Notes: generated by a model from the letters alone, not told the origin. A stretch of 64,000 nucleotides of DNA from Ferdinandcohnia salidurans (GCF_042680725.1 NZ_JBHUEK010000007.1:124001-188000), one strand, 5' to 3'; shown: positions 34,738-44,078, numbered from the stretch's first letter. A program made the numbers and translations.

Positions 34738-36612
34738 GTGAGTACTGTAGCTCAGAAAAAAGGGTTTGGCGCTACTTTATGGGATTATTTAACAACCGTT
34801 GACCATAAAAAGATTGCTAAACTTTATTTAATAGCTGGTGGATTCTTCTTCCTTCTCGGAGGAATAGAAGCTCTTATTATTCGTATTCAACTTGCTGTAC
34901 CAGATAATAACTTTGTAACTGCTGGTTTTTTCAATGAAATCATTACAATGCATGGTACAACAATGATTTTCTTGGCAGCCATGCCGCTTTTATTAGGATT
35001 TATGAATGCCGTCATGCCCCTTCAGATTGGTGCACGTGACGTAGCTTTCCCATTTGTTAATGCGTTAGGTTTCTGGTTATTCTTCTTTGGAGGAGTATTC
35101 TTAAACTTAAGTTGGTTTATGGGTGGAGCACCTGATGCAGGTTGGACTTCTTATGCTTCGCTTGCATTACACTCCGAAGGTCATGGTATTGATTTCTATG
35201 TACTTGGTCTTCAAATTTCGGGTATCGGTACTTTAATTGGTGGTATTAACTTCCTAGCAACTATCATCACAATGAGAGCACCTGGTATGACTTATATGCG
35301 TATGCCATTATTTACATGGACTACGTTTGTTGCTTCAGCATTAATACTATTTGCATTCCCTCCATTAACTGTAGGGTTGTTATTAATGATGTTTGACCGT
35401 ATCTTTGGTACTGCGTTTTTCGTTCCATCAATGGGTGGAAACACAATTATTTGGGAGCATTTATTCTGGATCTTCGGTCACCCAGAAGTTTATATCTTAA
35501 TTCTCCCAGCGTTTGGTATTTTCTCTGAGATCTTTGCAACATTCTCTAGAAAAAGACTTTTCGGATACTCTTCAATGGTATTCGCAACAGTATTAATTGG
35601 TTTCTTAGGATTCATGGTATGGGCTCATCACATGTTTACAACTGGTCTAGGACCGATTGCGAACGCGATTTTCGCAGTTGCTACTATGGCAATTGCTATA
35701 CCGACCGGTATTAAAATCTTTAACTGGCTCTTCACAATGTGGGGCGGTTCAATTAAATTTACAACACCGATGTTATATGCAGTTGCATTTATTCCATCAT
35801 TCATTATGGGTGGGGTAACTGGTGTAATGTTAGGTTCTGCACCTGCAGACTACCAGTATCATGATACTTATTTCGTAGTTGCTCACTTCCACTATGTTAT
35901 TGTTGGTGGAGTTGTATTAGCCGTATTCGCTGGTACTCACTACTGGTGGCCAAAAATGTTTGGTAAAATGCTAAACGATACTCTTGGAAAAGTAACTTTC
36001 TGGTTATTTTTAATTGGTTTCCATTTAACATTCTTTATCCAACATTTCCTTGGTCTAATGGGAATGCCACGTCGTGTATTCACATTCTTACCAAATCATG
36101 GTTGGGAACTTGGAAACTTAATCAGTTCAATAGGTGCTATTGGTATGGCATTAGGTGTAATTGTTCTTCTTTACAATATTGTAATCACTTCAATTAAAGG
36201 GGAGAAGGCAACAGCTGATGCATGGGGAGATGGTCGTACCCTAGAGTGGGCTATTTCATCACCACCACCAGAATATAACTATAAGCAATTACCTTTAGTC
36301 CGTGGATTAGATCCTTTATGGGTAGAAAAAATGCAAGGCAAGAAAGAGATGACTCCAGCAGAACCACTTGGAGATATTCATATGCCAAACAGTTCAATCC
36401 TACCTTTCATCATTTCTTTAGGACTATTTATTGCAGCTTTCGGGTTCTTACACCATCCAGATGGTGTTAGTTGGTCAGTTCCAGTAATGATCATTGGAGG
36501 CATCATCACATTTGGTGCGATGCTACTACGCTCAATTATCGATGATCATGGCTACCATATTCATAAAGCAGATTTAATGGATGATGATGACAAGAAAGGG
36601 GTTGAGGCATAA
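34738..36612 (+). CDS. ctaD: Cytochrome caa3 oxidase subunit I
   Basis: Catalytic subunit with low-spin heme and the heme a3-CuB center; reduces oxygen to water and pumps protons. 624 aa, about 14 helices. His248 and Tyr252 of GHPEVYI form the crosslinked pair at CuB; WAHHMFTTG gives the other CuB His ligands, and HFHYVIVGG the heme ligands. The N-terminal TMHGTTM holds a heme a His. The start is GTG with AAGGAGG upstream. The stop codon overlaps the ctaE start by one base. Confidence 0.97.
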   Translation: MSTVAQKKGFGATLWDYLTTVDHKKIAKLYLIAGGFFFLLGGIEALIIRIQLAVPDNNFVTAGFFNEIITMHGTTMIFLAAMPLLLGFMNAVMPLQIGARDVAFPFVNALGFWLFFFGGVFLNLSWFMGGAPDAGWTSYASLALHSEGHGIDFYVLGLQISGIGTLIGGINFLATIITMRAPGMTYMRMPLFTWTTFVASALILFAFPPLTVGLLLMMFDRIFGTAFFVPSMGGNTIIWEHLFWIFGHPEVYILILPAFGIFSEIFATFSRKRLFGYSSMVFATVLIGFLGFMVWAHHMFTTGLGPIANAIFAVATMAIAIPTGIKIFNWLFTMWGGSIKFTTPMLYAVAFIPSFIMGGVTGVMLGSAPADYQYHDTYFVVAHFHYVIVGGVVLAVFAGTHYWWPKMFGKMLNDTLGKVTFWLFLIGFHLTFFIQHFLGLMGMPRRVFTFLPNHGWELGNLISSIGAIGMALGVIVLLYNIVITSIKGEKATADAWGDGRTLEWAISSPPPEYNYKQLPLVRGLDPLWVEKMQGKKEMTPAEPLGDIHMPNSSILPFIISLGLFIAAFGFLHHPDGVSWSVPVMIIGGIITFGAMLLRSIIDDHGYHIHKADLMDDDDKKGVEA

Positions 36613-37232
36613 TGCATGTAGAAGAAAAATTAACAGCTGAAACTTTTCCTGCAGAGCCTGAGAAAGCGACCCTTGAAGGAAAAAATAAATTTATTGGTTT
36701 TTGGCTCTTCCTTGGAGGAGAAACAGTTCTATTCGCTTCCCTCTTTGCAACTTATTTAGCATTAAACAAGAGTAATGGTACAGGTCCATCGTCACAGGAT
36801 TTATTTGAAATACCACTTGCTTTTACGATGACAATGATTCTTTTAACAAGTTCATTAACAAGTGTGTACTCTATGTACCATATGAAGAACTTCAACTTTA
36901 AGAAAATGCAACTTTGGTTAGGTCTAACTGTACTTCTTGGTGCAGCTTTCCTAGGATTGGAAATTTACGAATTTAACCACTATGTACATTTAGGTCATAC
37001 AATCACAGGAAGTGCATTTGGATCTGCTTTCTATTTATTAGTTGGAACTCACGGTGCTCACGTACTATTTGGACTATGTTGGGCTCTTGCACTTATGATA
37101 CGAAACGCTAACCGTGGATTAGATTTATATAATGCACCTAAGTTTTATGTCTTTAGCCTTTACTGGCACTTTATTGACGTAGTATGGGTGTTCATCTTTA
37201 CTGTTGTATATCTAATGGGAATGGTGGGATAA
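36612..37232 (+). CDS. ctaE: Cytochrome caa3 oxidase subunit III
   Basis: Membrane subunit with five helices, 206 aa, conserved WHFIDVVWVFIFTVVYLMG at the C-terminus and GTHGAHVLFGL. It stabilises subunit I and supports proton uptake. The ATG overlaps the ctaD stop codon (TAATG), a sign of translational coupling. ctaF follows after 4 nt. Confidence 0.97.
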   Translation: MHVEEKLTAETFPAEPEKATLEGKNKFIGFWLFLGGETVLFASLFATYLALNKSNGTGPSSQDLFEIPLAFTMTMILLTSSLTSVYSMYHMKNFNFKKMQLWLGLTVLLGAAFLGLEIYEFNHYVHLGHTITGSAFGSAFYLLVGTHGAHVLFGLCWALALMIRNANRGLDLYNAPKFYVFSLYWHFIDVVWVFIFTVVYLMGMVG

Positions 37233-37236
37233 ACAC

Positions 37237-37563
37237 ATGACAAATAATACTAATAATTCGAATGTTGATTTAGCCTATCGTAGAAGAAAAAGTGCGGAAG
37301 AAATGAAGCACCATGTCATTTCTTTTGCTCTCATGATATTCCTTACTATCATTGCCTTTATTGCAGTTGGTTCTGAACAATTTTCACCTTGGTTCGTTGT
37401 ACCATTTATTATACTTCTAGCGGTGATTCAGGTTATTTTACAATTGTATTACTTCATGCACATGAATCATAAAGGACATGAAGCACCAAAAATGTTCATG
37501 TTTTCAGGAGTATTAATTGCTGCTATTACTGTTCTATGCTTCAGTACAATTATTTGGTGGTAA
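37237..37563 (+). CDS. ctaF: Cytochrome caa3 oxidase subunit IV
   Basis: A 108-aa membrane subunit with three helices, of the prokaryotic cytochrome c oxidase subunit IV family. The motif LQLYYFMHMNHKGHE is typical. It is important for assembly. Last gene before the terminator that separates the oxidase subunits from ctaG. Confidence 0.95.
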   Translation: MTNNTNNSNVDLAYRRRKSAEEMKHHVISFALMIFLTIIAFIAVGSEQFSPWFVVPFIILLAVIQVILQLYYFMHMNHKGHEAPKMFMFSGVLIAAITVLCFSTIIWW

Positions 37564-37568
37564 AAGTA

Positions 37569-37604
37569 GGAGAAAGTCGGTATAATGCCGGCTTTCTTTT
37601 TTTA
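37569..37604 (+). terminator. Terminator after ctaF
   Basis: Stem AGAAAGTCGG/CCGGCTTTCT (37571-37580 and 37588-37597, one G-T pair) followed by TTTTTTT. Confidence 0.87.
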
Positions 37605-37708
37605 GACACTAAAAGTTCATAAATGGTTTGTTTGCATGACTATTTCCCTAAAGGTATAATTAATAGTATGTGTACATTGTTTATATTATTAAGAGAGGTG
37701 AGATAGAG

Positions 37709-38608
37709 ATGTCTATCGATATCTTTGGTTTTCGGGCATTGTGGAGTCCCTATTTTTTAGGATCACTTATCGCCATTTTGATTCTATATTTTATGATTGT
37801 TGGTCCATGGAGACATCGATTTACTCATTCTGAACCTACTTCAATTAAGACAAAGATTTTGTTTGTGATTGGAATGGCACTGCTTTATTTTTGCAAAGGA
37901 AGTCCGATTGATTTATTAGGCCATATGACTATGACTGCTCATATGACGCAAATGGCAACACTATATTTAATTGTACCGACATTTTTTATTTTGGGTGTGC
38001 CTAATTGGCTATGGAGAACCTTTATAAATCTAAAAGTAATTAAGCCACTTTTTACATTTTTTACAAAACCTTTAATTGCTTTAGTTGTATTTAATGGTTC
38101 ATTTTCTTTATATCATATCCCACTTATTTTTGATTTTGTAAAAACCAATGTGTTCATTCATGCTGCAACAACGACTTTTATTTTTATTGCTGCTTTCTTT
38201 ATGTGGTGGCCTTTAATTAATAAATTAGAAGAGTGGAACACATTGAGTGGACTTAAAAAAGTTGGTTACATTTTTGCAGACGGTATGTTATTAACACCTG
38301 CGTGTGCACTTATTATTTTTTCAGATGTAGCTATGTATTCAACATATACAGAACTTGGGTCATGGGTAACTGCTCTAGAGCTTTGTGTACCAGCCTCAAT
38401 GCTAGCCAGTCTAAATCTTACTGGACCAGAGATGTTTAATTTCATGCCTCCTCTTGAAGACCAACGTACGGGCGGCGTTATTATGAAAATTATTCAAGAG
38501 TTTGTTTATGCGATTTTACTAGGGAAAGTATTCTTTGAATGGGTTCGTAAAGAACGTGAGGAAGAAAAAATACTCGACGAGCAATTACTCAAGCCCCAAA
38601 CGAATTAA
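37709..38608 (+). CDS. ctaG: Cytochrome c oxidase assembly factor CtaG
   Basis: CtaG_Bacillus-type membrane protein (seven helices, 299 aa) needed for active caa3 oxidase, perhaps in CuB insertion; not related to the Cox11 type of the same name. Conserved HMTMTAHMTQM with His/Met residues suits copper binding. I start at ATG 37709 (MSIDIFGFRALWSP) with AGAGGTGA upstream; the frame extends 13 codons further without support. The DUF420 gene follows after 37 nt. Confidence 0.95.
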   Translation: MSIDIFGFRALWSPYFLGSLIAILILYFMIVGPWRHRFTHSEPTSIKTKILFVIGMALLYFCKGSPIDLLGHMTMTAHMTQMATLYLIVPTFFILGVPNWLWRTFINLKVIKPLFTFFTKPLIALVVFNGSFSLYHIPLIFDFVKTNVFIHAATTTFIFIAAFFMWWPLINKLEEWNTLSGLKKVGYIFADGMLLTPACALIIFSDVAMYSTYTELGSWVTALELCVPASMLASLNLTGPEMFNFMPPLEDQRTGGVIMKIIQEFVYAILLGKVFFEWVRKEREEEKILDEQLLKPQTN

Positions 38609-38645
38609 TAAAAATATAGAGAGAACGATGTGAGAGAGGTTTACT

Positions 38646-39107
38646 ATGAATTTACCGATTCTGCCTACAGTGAGCACCACTTTTATTGTTTTAAGTGCAG
38701 TAACAGTTGCCATCGGTTGGTATCTAATTAAACAAAAGAGAATTGATGCACATAAAAAAGCGATGACGACCGCTGCTATATTTGCATTGATTTTCTTCAT
38801 TATCTATATGTCGAGAACGTTATTTGTTGGAAATACTTCATTTGGCGGACCTGACGATGTTAAGATATACTATACGATATTTTTAATCTTTCATATATTC
38901 TTGGCAACAACAGGTGCAATATTCGGAGTGATTACATTATACCTTGGTTTTAAAAACAAAATTGCAAAGCACCGTAAGCTGGGACCCATCACAAGCATCA
39001 TATGGTTTTTTACAGCCTTGACAGGTGTAGCGGTTTATTTCTTGTTGTATGTCTTTTACAAGGGTGGAGAAACAACATCGATGTTAAAAGCAATTTTAGG
39101 TTTTTAA
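38646..39107 (+). CDS. DUF420 family membrane protein (YozB-like)
   Basis: A 153-aa protein with four predicted helices (about 9-26, 39-57, 82-102 and 117-137). It contains HKKAMTTAAIFALIFFIIYMSRT and an HRKLGPITSIIWFFTALTG segment with conserved His, as in DUF420 proteins that often accompany oxidase assembly genes. B. subtilis YozB is the likely homologue but lies elsewhere there. AGAGAGG precedes the ATG. It is probably cotranscribed with ctaG. Confidence 0.88.
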   Translation: MNLPILPTVSTTFIVLSAVTVAIGWYLIKQKRIDAHKKAMTTAAIFALIFFIIYMSRTLFVGNTSFGGPDDVKIYYTIFLIFHIFLATTGAIFGVITLYLGFKNKIAKHRKLGPITSIIWFFTALTGVAVYFLLYVFYKGGETTSMLKAILGF

Positions 39108-39230
39108 ACAATGGTAGAATGGATTGTTTGTAATATGTATAAGGTGTTCTAGAATACAATATTCTAGAGCACCTTTTTATTTTGTTATTCTATGCACATA
39201 ATGTATCTTTCTTAGAGGGGAGTGTTAAGG

Positions 39231-39740
39231 ATGATTGAGATCTTTACAGAAAACTTATTATTGGTTCCATGTTCTTTGGATATTGCCAAGTCATTAGTTT
39301 TTCATCGCAAAGAACTTGAAAAGCGATCACCTATAACGATTCCACAAAATTGGCCATCTCCATTAATAACAGGTATTCTTCCGTTTTATATAGAACAGCT
39401 TGAGAAGGATAAAAATCAATATGGCTGGGGATTATGGCTAATCATTAATTATGCCGATAAACGGATTATTGGCGATATTTATCTTCATGGCAAACCAGAT
39501 AAGAAAGGTAATGTCCAATTGACGTATACAATGAATCGAGATTATCAGAAAACGAGCTTAACTTATGAAGCGGTGGACGCTTTAATTGATTGGCTTGTTT
39601 CACAAGCGGACGCAAAAAAAGTACTTATGGAATGTAGTGATAGTAACTATCAATCAATCCAGCTTTTTGAAAAGCTAGGAATGAGATGTACAAAGAAAGA
39701 TGGTAAGTTTTTAACTTGGGAACTTCGTAAAGTTATTTAA
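39231..39740 (+). CDS. GNAT family N-acetyltransferase (RimJ/RimL-like)
   Basis: A 169-aa acetyltransferase. It shows the GNAT_3 pattern: WGLWLIINYADKRIIGDIYLHG, the acceptor strand LTYTMNRDYQKTSLTYEAVDALIDWL (atypical pyrophosphate loop), and C-terminal IQLFEKLGMRC. The substrate is unknown. I start at ATG 39231, 10 nt after GAGGGGA; a GTG at 39222 abuts that site. Monocistronic; not part of the B. subtilis locus as I recall it. Confidence 0.85.
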   Translation: MIEIFTENLLLVPCSLDIAKSLVFHRKELEKRSPITIPQNWPSPLITGILPFYIEQLEKDKNQYGWGLWLIINYADKRIIGDIYLHGKPDKKGNVQLTYTMNRDYQKTSLTYEAVDALIDWLVSQADAKKVLMECSDSNYQSIQLFEKLGMRCTKKDGKFLTWELRKVI

Positions 39741-39803
39741 TAAAGAATAATTTTTCTAGACTAGTGCCCAATTCATTCCTTATTGCATATGGTAGGAGTA
39801 ACC

Positions 39804-40205
39804 ATGGTGGTCTTGAAATTGAGAAGGAGTGTGGTTGGGGTGGTTAGAAAAGCATTAGAAAATGGATCGCTTTATATTAAGAATGATGTATTAGCAATGA
39901 TTGCGTCGATTTGTGCCGAAGATATTGAAGGGGTTACGATTGTATCAGGATTAAAGGATGGGGTCTCTGGCATTCTTAATCGGAATTTTCATAAAAATGG
40001 TATTACCGTAATCGAAGATGAAGAAGAAGGGATTGCCCTTGAGGTAAAAATCGCTATCGAATACGGCTTAGAAATAAAAAAGACATGTGAACTCCTGCAA
40101 GCAGCGATTTTACATGAAATAAAAAGTATGACCGGGATTAGCTTATCTAGTCTTACAATTAAAGTGGAAGGTCTTACGAATAAACAACCACTACCATCAA
40201 CGTAA
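39804..40205 (+). CDS. Asp23/Gls24 family envelope stress-like protein
   Basis: A DUF322 (Asp23/Gls24) protein of about 133 aa. Core segments are YIKNDVLAMIASICAEDIEGV and VKIAIEYGLEIKKTCELLQAAILHEIKSMTGI. Relatives are membrane-associated scaffold proteins or regulators such as YqhY and AmaP partners. The start is uncertain: ATG 39804 has TAGGAG 5 nt upstream, while a GTG at 39840 has AAGGAG at 10 nt and would remove a basic extension. Followed by a terminator. Confidence 0.78.
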   Translation: MVVLKLRRSVVGVVRKALENGSLYIKNDVLAMIASICAEDIEGVTIVSGLKDGVSGILNRNFHKNGITVIEDEEEGIALEVKIAIEYGLEIKKTCELLQAAILHEIKSMTGISLSSLTIKVEGLTNKQPLPST

Positions 40206-40238
40206 AAAAAGGAACAGTTACGACTGTTCCTTTTTACA
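40205..40238. terminator. Bidirectional terminator between the Asp23 gene and the YugN-like gene
   Basis: Stem AAAAAGGAACAGT/ACTGTTCCTTTTT with loop TACG; A- and T-rich ends allow both directions. Confidence 0.87.
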
Positions 40239-40246
40239 TTGCAAGC

Positions 40247-40615
40247 TTATGCGTTTACAACCGCTTCAATATTTTCTTTTACTTTTGCTAAGATGCGTTC
40301 ACATTGATCTACTAATGTTTTAGGGAAAACTTCATTTTCGCCATATTCGACACCATGTGGGTAATAGTACTTACCAACGAAAGGTGTAAGTAGTTTAACG
40401 ACTGCATCAGTTGCATTTTCTTCGATTACTCCCTCAACAGCATGACCTTGTACACGAAGGTAGTAAATATCACCTTTAATCTCAAACTTACGGTCGTATG
40501 TAATTCTCTCGTAATCCCACTGACCTGCAAGAATAAAACCTTCTGATCTCATTATGTCAGTTAGTCTTGGTAATTCGATTGTTACGTTTTCAATCCCCGT
40601 ATTTTCAAATCTCAT
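40247..40615 (-). CDS. YugN-like family protein (ylbA position)
   Basis: A 122-aa cytosolic protein resembling the YugN-like family (PF08868 as I recall), with segments FVLAGQWDYERITYDRK-like and YYLRVQGHAVEG. B. subtilis ylbA lies in the corresponding place after ctaG, but I cannot verify identity from memory. AGGGAT precedes the ATG. Convergent to the Asp23 gene; divergent from the LysM-CAP gene. Confidence 0.8.
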   Translation of the reverse strand: MRFENTGIENVTIELPRLTDIMRSEGFILAGQWDYERITYDRKFEIKGDIYYLRVQGHAVEGVIEENATDAVVKLLTPFVGKYYYPHGVEYGENEVFPKTLVDQCERILAKVKENIEAVVNA

Positions 40616-40787
40616 TTAATATCCCTCCAAAAACCGTCAAACAACGATTTATATGTTCTCAGTATAATAATAGTACGAAAACATGCAAGTTGCAACGTTT
40701 GACATTAATATGTCACGAAAAATAAAAAATTATTTTATGTGGAATTTCTTCAGTTTTGGTCAAACTAACAAAGAAAGGAGGGATAAG

Positions 40788-41405
40788 ATGAAGAAATTTC
40801 TTTTAATTCTTACGGGTTTATTTTTTATTTTAAGTGGTCCAATGATTGCGAATGGACAAGGTACGACTACATACACCGTGCAGCCAGGTGATACTTTATG
40901 GAAGATTTCTGTACGCTATCAAGTTGGTTTGTCCGAAATCATTTCAGCAAACCCGCAGTTTAAAAACCCAAACCTCATTTATCCGGGTCAAAAGGTAACA
41001 ATTCCAATTCTGGAAAATGTCAAAAGCGTTGAGAATCAGGTTATCTCTTTAACCAATCAACAACGTGCAAAATATGGATTGCCTGCATTGAAAATTGATT
41101 GGGAGCTGTCACGTGTGGCACGTTATAAATCTGTGGATATGAGAGACCGAAACTATTTTGACCATACTTCACCTACATATGGCTCACCATTTACGATGAT
41201 GCGAAACTTTGGGATTTCTTATCGAACAGCAGCTGAAAATATTGCCGCTGGACAAAGAACACCTCAAGAAGTTGTGAACGCGTGGATGAACAGCCCTGGA
41301 CATCGAGCAAATATTCTTAAAAGCGATGTTACGCATATTGGTGTAGGGTATGCAGAAGGTGGTTCAAAAAGACATTATTGGACCCAAATGTTTATCGGTA
41401 AATAA
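40788..41405 (+). CDS. Secreted LysM and CAP-domain protein (YkwD-like)
   Basis: A 205-aa exported protein. Signal peptide about 1-25 (ends near ANGQG), one LysM domain (30-75, YTVQPGDTLWKISVRYQ, PGQKVTIP) that binds peptidoglycan or spore cortex, then a CAP/SCP domain (85-205; YFDHTSPTYGSPFTMM, AENIAAGQ, WMNSPGHRANIL) with the conserved His and Glu residues. It is similar to the SafA/YkwD group. I start at ATG 40788 with AAAGGAGGG upstream; the frame extends 35 codons further without support. Confidence 0.93.
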   Translation: MKKFLLILTGLFFILSGPMIANGQGTTTYTVQPGDTLWKISVRYQVGLSEIISANPQFKNPNLIYPGQKVTIPILENVKSVENQVISLTNQQRAKYGLPALKIDWELSRVARYKSVDMRDRNYFDHTSPTYGSPFTMMRNFGISYRTAAENIAAGQRTPQEVVNAWMNSPGHRANILKSDVTHIGVGYAEGGSKRHYWTQMFIGK

Positions 41406-41440
41406 GATTAATAAAGTAAGTTTTTAAAAAGGAGGATACA

Positions 41441-41866
41441 ATGGAATCTGTTCGTGATGTAATGAGTACTGATGTTGAATATTGTACGCCCCTTGATAAT
41501 GTGTATGAAGTAGCAGTTAAAATGAAGGATTTAGATGTTGGTGCAATTCCTATATTAGAAGATCAAAAGTTAATCGGAATGATCACTGATCGCGATTTAG
41601 TTGTTCGAGGGTATGCTGAAAAAAGATCAGGCTCCAATCAAGTAACAAATGTGATGAGTGATAATCTAGTTACTTGCTCACCTGATACGTCACTTGAAGA
41701 AGCGTCCGAATTGATGGCAAAACATCAAATTAGACGTTTACCAGTGGTAGAGAATGGTCAATTAGTTGGGATTGTTTCATTAGGTGACTTGGCAACAAAT
41801 AAAATGTCGGATAATCATGCAGGAGAAGCATTAAGTGACATATCTGAACAGGACCAACTACACTAA
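41441..41866 (+). CDS. ylbB: CBS domain protein YlbB
   Basis: A 141-aa protein of two CBS motifs (about 1-62 and 70-130; DVGAIPILED, GMITDRDLVVRG, RRLPVVENG, GIVSLGDLA). CBS pairs bind adenine nucleotides and act as sensors. The partner is unknown. AAAGGAGG precedes the ATG. It lies in ylb order between the LysM-CAP gene and ylbC and has its own terminator. Confidence 0.93.
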   Translation: MESVRDVMSTDVEYCTPLDNVYEVAVKMKDLDVGAIPILEDQKLIGMITDRDLVVRGYAEKRSGSNQVTNVMSDNLVTCSPDTSLEEASELMAKHQIRRLPVVENGQLVGIVSLGDLATNKMSDNHAGEALSDISEQDQLH

Positions 41867-41867
41867 A

Positions 41868-41898
41868 TTAACAGGCACCTAATTGGTGCCTGTTTTAT
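41868..41898 (+). terminator. Terminator of ylbB
   Basis: Stem AACAGGCACC/GGTGCCTGTT (41870-41879 and 41885-41894), loop TAATT, followed by TTATTATT. Confidence 0.85.
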
Positions 41899-41969
41899 TA
41901 TTCTTTCGTTTAACGCATAAAACTAGGAAAAGTTTAATATATATGATAGAAAATGATTGATGTTAGGAA

Positions 41970-43037
41970 GTGGTTCTTCTGAAATTGGCTAAGATTGCAG
42001 TTACTATCTTACTTTTAGCTTCTAGCATTTATTATATTTCTATCAAACACGGAAGAACAGAAATAGTGAATGGTATTGATGATAATAAGTTGTTATCAAA
42101 CCATGTAAGTACTGAAAAAACCACTATACCCTATCAAAAGGAGATTCATCAATTTGAAGGGCTCTATTCGTTCATTGGAGTGGAGAGTTCAAAAATAGAA
42201 GAAATACTGGGTAAGCCCAACCGAATAGACCGTTCATCCTATGATTATAATTGGTGGGTGTACAACTCTACCCCACAAAATTATATCCAGGTGGGAATCG
42301 AAAATGATCGTGTTGTTACCGTGTTTGGAACAGGGAATGATGTACAAGTTGAACCATTTGAAATTGGACAACCTATTGCAGAGTTACGTTCAAAAGGCTT
42401 AATAAAACCTAAGGTCTCTTTGAATGTGGACAAAAATCCTTATCGATTTGAGTTAACTGAAGAAGAAATGAATGCTAGACCTTTGATTGCGATGGGGAAT
42501 GTCTATGTACAAGTATATGTGGATACGTTTACGAATGAGATTTCGAGCATTCGTTTTTTAGATGGAGAGACGTTGATTAAGATTCGTCCCTATGAATTAG
42601 CGTATCGAGGTGAATTACTGTCCGCAAAAGAAGTTTCAAAGGTAGAATGGAAGGAAGTAGAACAAGGAAACTCTGCCCAAATTTTAGATATAACCAATGT
42701 GATCCGAACTAGACATGGACTTCATCCACTAAAAGTGGACGAAAAGTTAGCGAGTGTTGCATATTTACATAGTAAAGATATGAGTACGAATGAATATTTT
42801 GACCATACCTCGCCGACAAAAGGGGGACTAGCTGACCGCTTAGCTAATGGAGAAGTAAGCTATCAACTTGCGGGAGAAAATATTGCGGCTAAATATGTTG
42901 ACGGTATCGCAGCTGTTGAAGGATGGCTTAATAGTGAGGGACATCGTGAGACTCTTTTAAGTGAGGATTACAATTTTCTTGGGGTAGGTGTCTACGAAAA
43001 ATACTACACGCAAAACTTTATTCAAAAATGGGAGTAA
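41970..43037 (+). CDS. ylbC: YlbC, CAP-associated domain and CAP domain protein
   Basis: A 355-aa exported protein: an N-terminal hydrophobic helix (KLAKIAVTILLLASSIYY), a CAP-associated domain (about 60-200, IGVESSKIEEILGKPNRID) and a C-terminal CAP/SCP domain (about 230-355; YFDHTSPTKGGLADRL, AGENIAA, WLNSEGHRETLL). It is second to a LysM-CAP gene 560 nt upstream. The start is unclear: AGGAAG directly abuts the GTG at 41970, while a CTG at 41979 has good spacing and a TTG at 41985 is also possible. Confidence 0.92.
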   Translation: MVLLKLAKIAVTILLLASSIYYISIKHGRTEIVNGIDDNKLLSNHVSTEKTTIPYQKEIHQFEGLYSFIGVESSKIEEILGKPNRIDRSSYDYNWWVYNSTPQNYIQVGIENDRVVTVFGTGNDVQVEPFEIGQPIAELRSKGLIKPKVSLNVDKNPYRFELTEEEMNARPLIAMGNVYVQVYVDTFTNEISSIRFLDGETLIKIRPYELAYRGELLSAKEVSKVEWKEVEQGNSAQILDITNVIRTRHGLHPLKVDEKLASVAYLHSKDMSTNEYFDHTSPTKGGLADRLANGEVSYQLAGENIAAKYVDGIAAVEGWLNSEGHRETLLSEDYNFLGVGVYEKYYTQNFIQKWE

Positions 43038-43059
43038 GCAATGCAACTAAGTGTATTGC

Positions 43060-43425
43060 TTACTTTTTATTTACTATGATTTGATATTTGTAGAACTGGA
43101 AATGATCTTTTGTCCATTCACCAATACACGAAATTTCATCACCTATTTTAATTTGAGCAGGCGTATGTCCATCTCTTAGTGGAATGATCCGTTTAGCTTT
43201 AATGATGCCTGTGGCTGTTTTTATTATTAATTCAGTCACGAGAACGAATTTATGATAATAATAGCGTTGCTTTTCTTCGTTCTTACTGATAACTCGACCT
43301 TTAATTACGGCTTCTTCTTTTACATTTTCAAGAGCTTTCCAGCTTTCCTCATATTTCTTTCTTTCCTTTTTTGAAAGTACATAAAAATAGACAATAATGA
43401 GTGGAATGACAATGGCTGTAACCAT
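43060..43425 (-). CDS. Uncharacterised membrane-anchored protein
   Basis: A 121-aa protein with one N-terminal membrane helix (about residues 3-18) followed by a basic/acidic linker and a probable beta-rich domain (VIKGRVISKNEEKQRYYYHKF ... GDEISCIGEW). The latter resembles an OB-like or NfeD-like beta barrel, but this is only a guess. It is 12 nt downstream of the thioesterase gene, so they form an operon. The family was not recognised. Confidence 0.7.
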   Translation of the reverse strand: MVTAIVIPLIIVYFYVLSKKERKKYEESWKALENVKEEAVIKGRVISKNEEKQRYYYHKFVLVTELIIKTATGIIKAKRIIPLRDGHTPAQIKIGDEISCIGEWTKDHFQFYKYQIIVNKK

Positions 43426-43437
43426 TCCTACACCTCG

Positions 43438-43935
43438 TTATTTTTTGCTTGGACGATCAATAATAAAGAAACTGCCTGTTGCATGAGCAATTAATGTTCC
43501 ATCGTCACGGAATACTCTTCCCTCAGTCACGCATATTTTTGAACCTCTATGTATCATTTGCGCGACACAGCGTAATTCTTTTCCGATTCCCGGAGCCACA
43601 TAATTAATTTTCATTTCAGTTGTTACCGCTGCTTTATTGTGAGGGAGGACATGGTGAACTACTGAACCCATAGCAGAATCAAGGAGAGTTGCTGTAATCC
43701 CCCCATGGACGATTTTTAATGGGTTTTGAATTAGCTCCGTATTAGGAATGGTAATTTCATAGGTTTGATCATCAAGAACTTTTCGACTTGTTTGTAATAA
43801 GCCACCAATATACGATCCATTTTGTTTTGTTTGTTTACGAATTACGGCATCGATTACTTGTTCTAATGCCTGTCTTTCTTCTTCGTTTGCCTCAACGAAA
43901 AACGTTTGTAATTTTTGTAGGATACGGTCTTCCAT
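43438..43935 (-). CDS. PaaI-type hotdog-fold thioesterase
   Basis: A 165-aa acyl-CoA thioesterase-like protein. After a helical N-terminal extension of about 50 residues comes the hotdog domain with the HGG motif (KIVHGGITATLLDSAMGS, the Asp on the long helix being a usual catalytic residue) and TEMKINYVAPGIGKEL. The substrate is unknown; relatives act on phenylacetyl- or DHNA-CoA. It is the first gene of a two-gene operon, divergent from ylbD. Confidence 0.87.
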   Translation of the reverse strand: MEDRILQKLQTFFVEANEEERQALEQVIDAVIRKQTKQNGSYIGGLLQTSRKVLDDQTYEITIPNTELIQNPLKIVHGGITATLLDSAMGSVVHHVLPHNKAAVTTEMKINYVAPGIGKELRCVAQMIHRGSKICVTEGRVFRDDGTLIAHATGSFFIIDRPSKK

Positions 43936-44078
43936 GATAATTACCTCAAATCCATAATATTTTTATTATTCTTATTTTAACAATGATATTGGGCTTAATG
44001 CAATTTAAAATGGGCGAACAAATCAATTTATTATAGATAAACTATAGTAGGCAATCGTATGAAAAAGAGGTGATTGGT

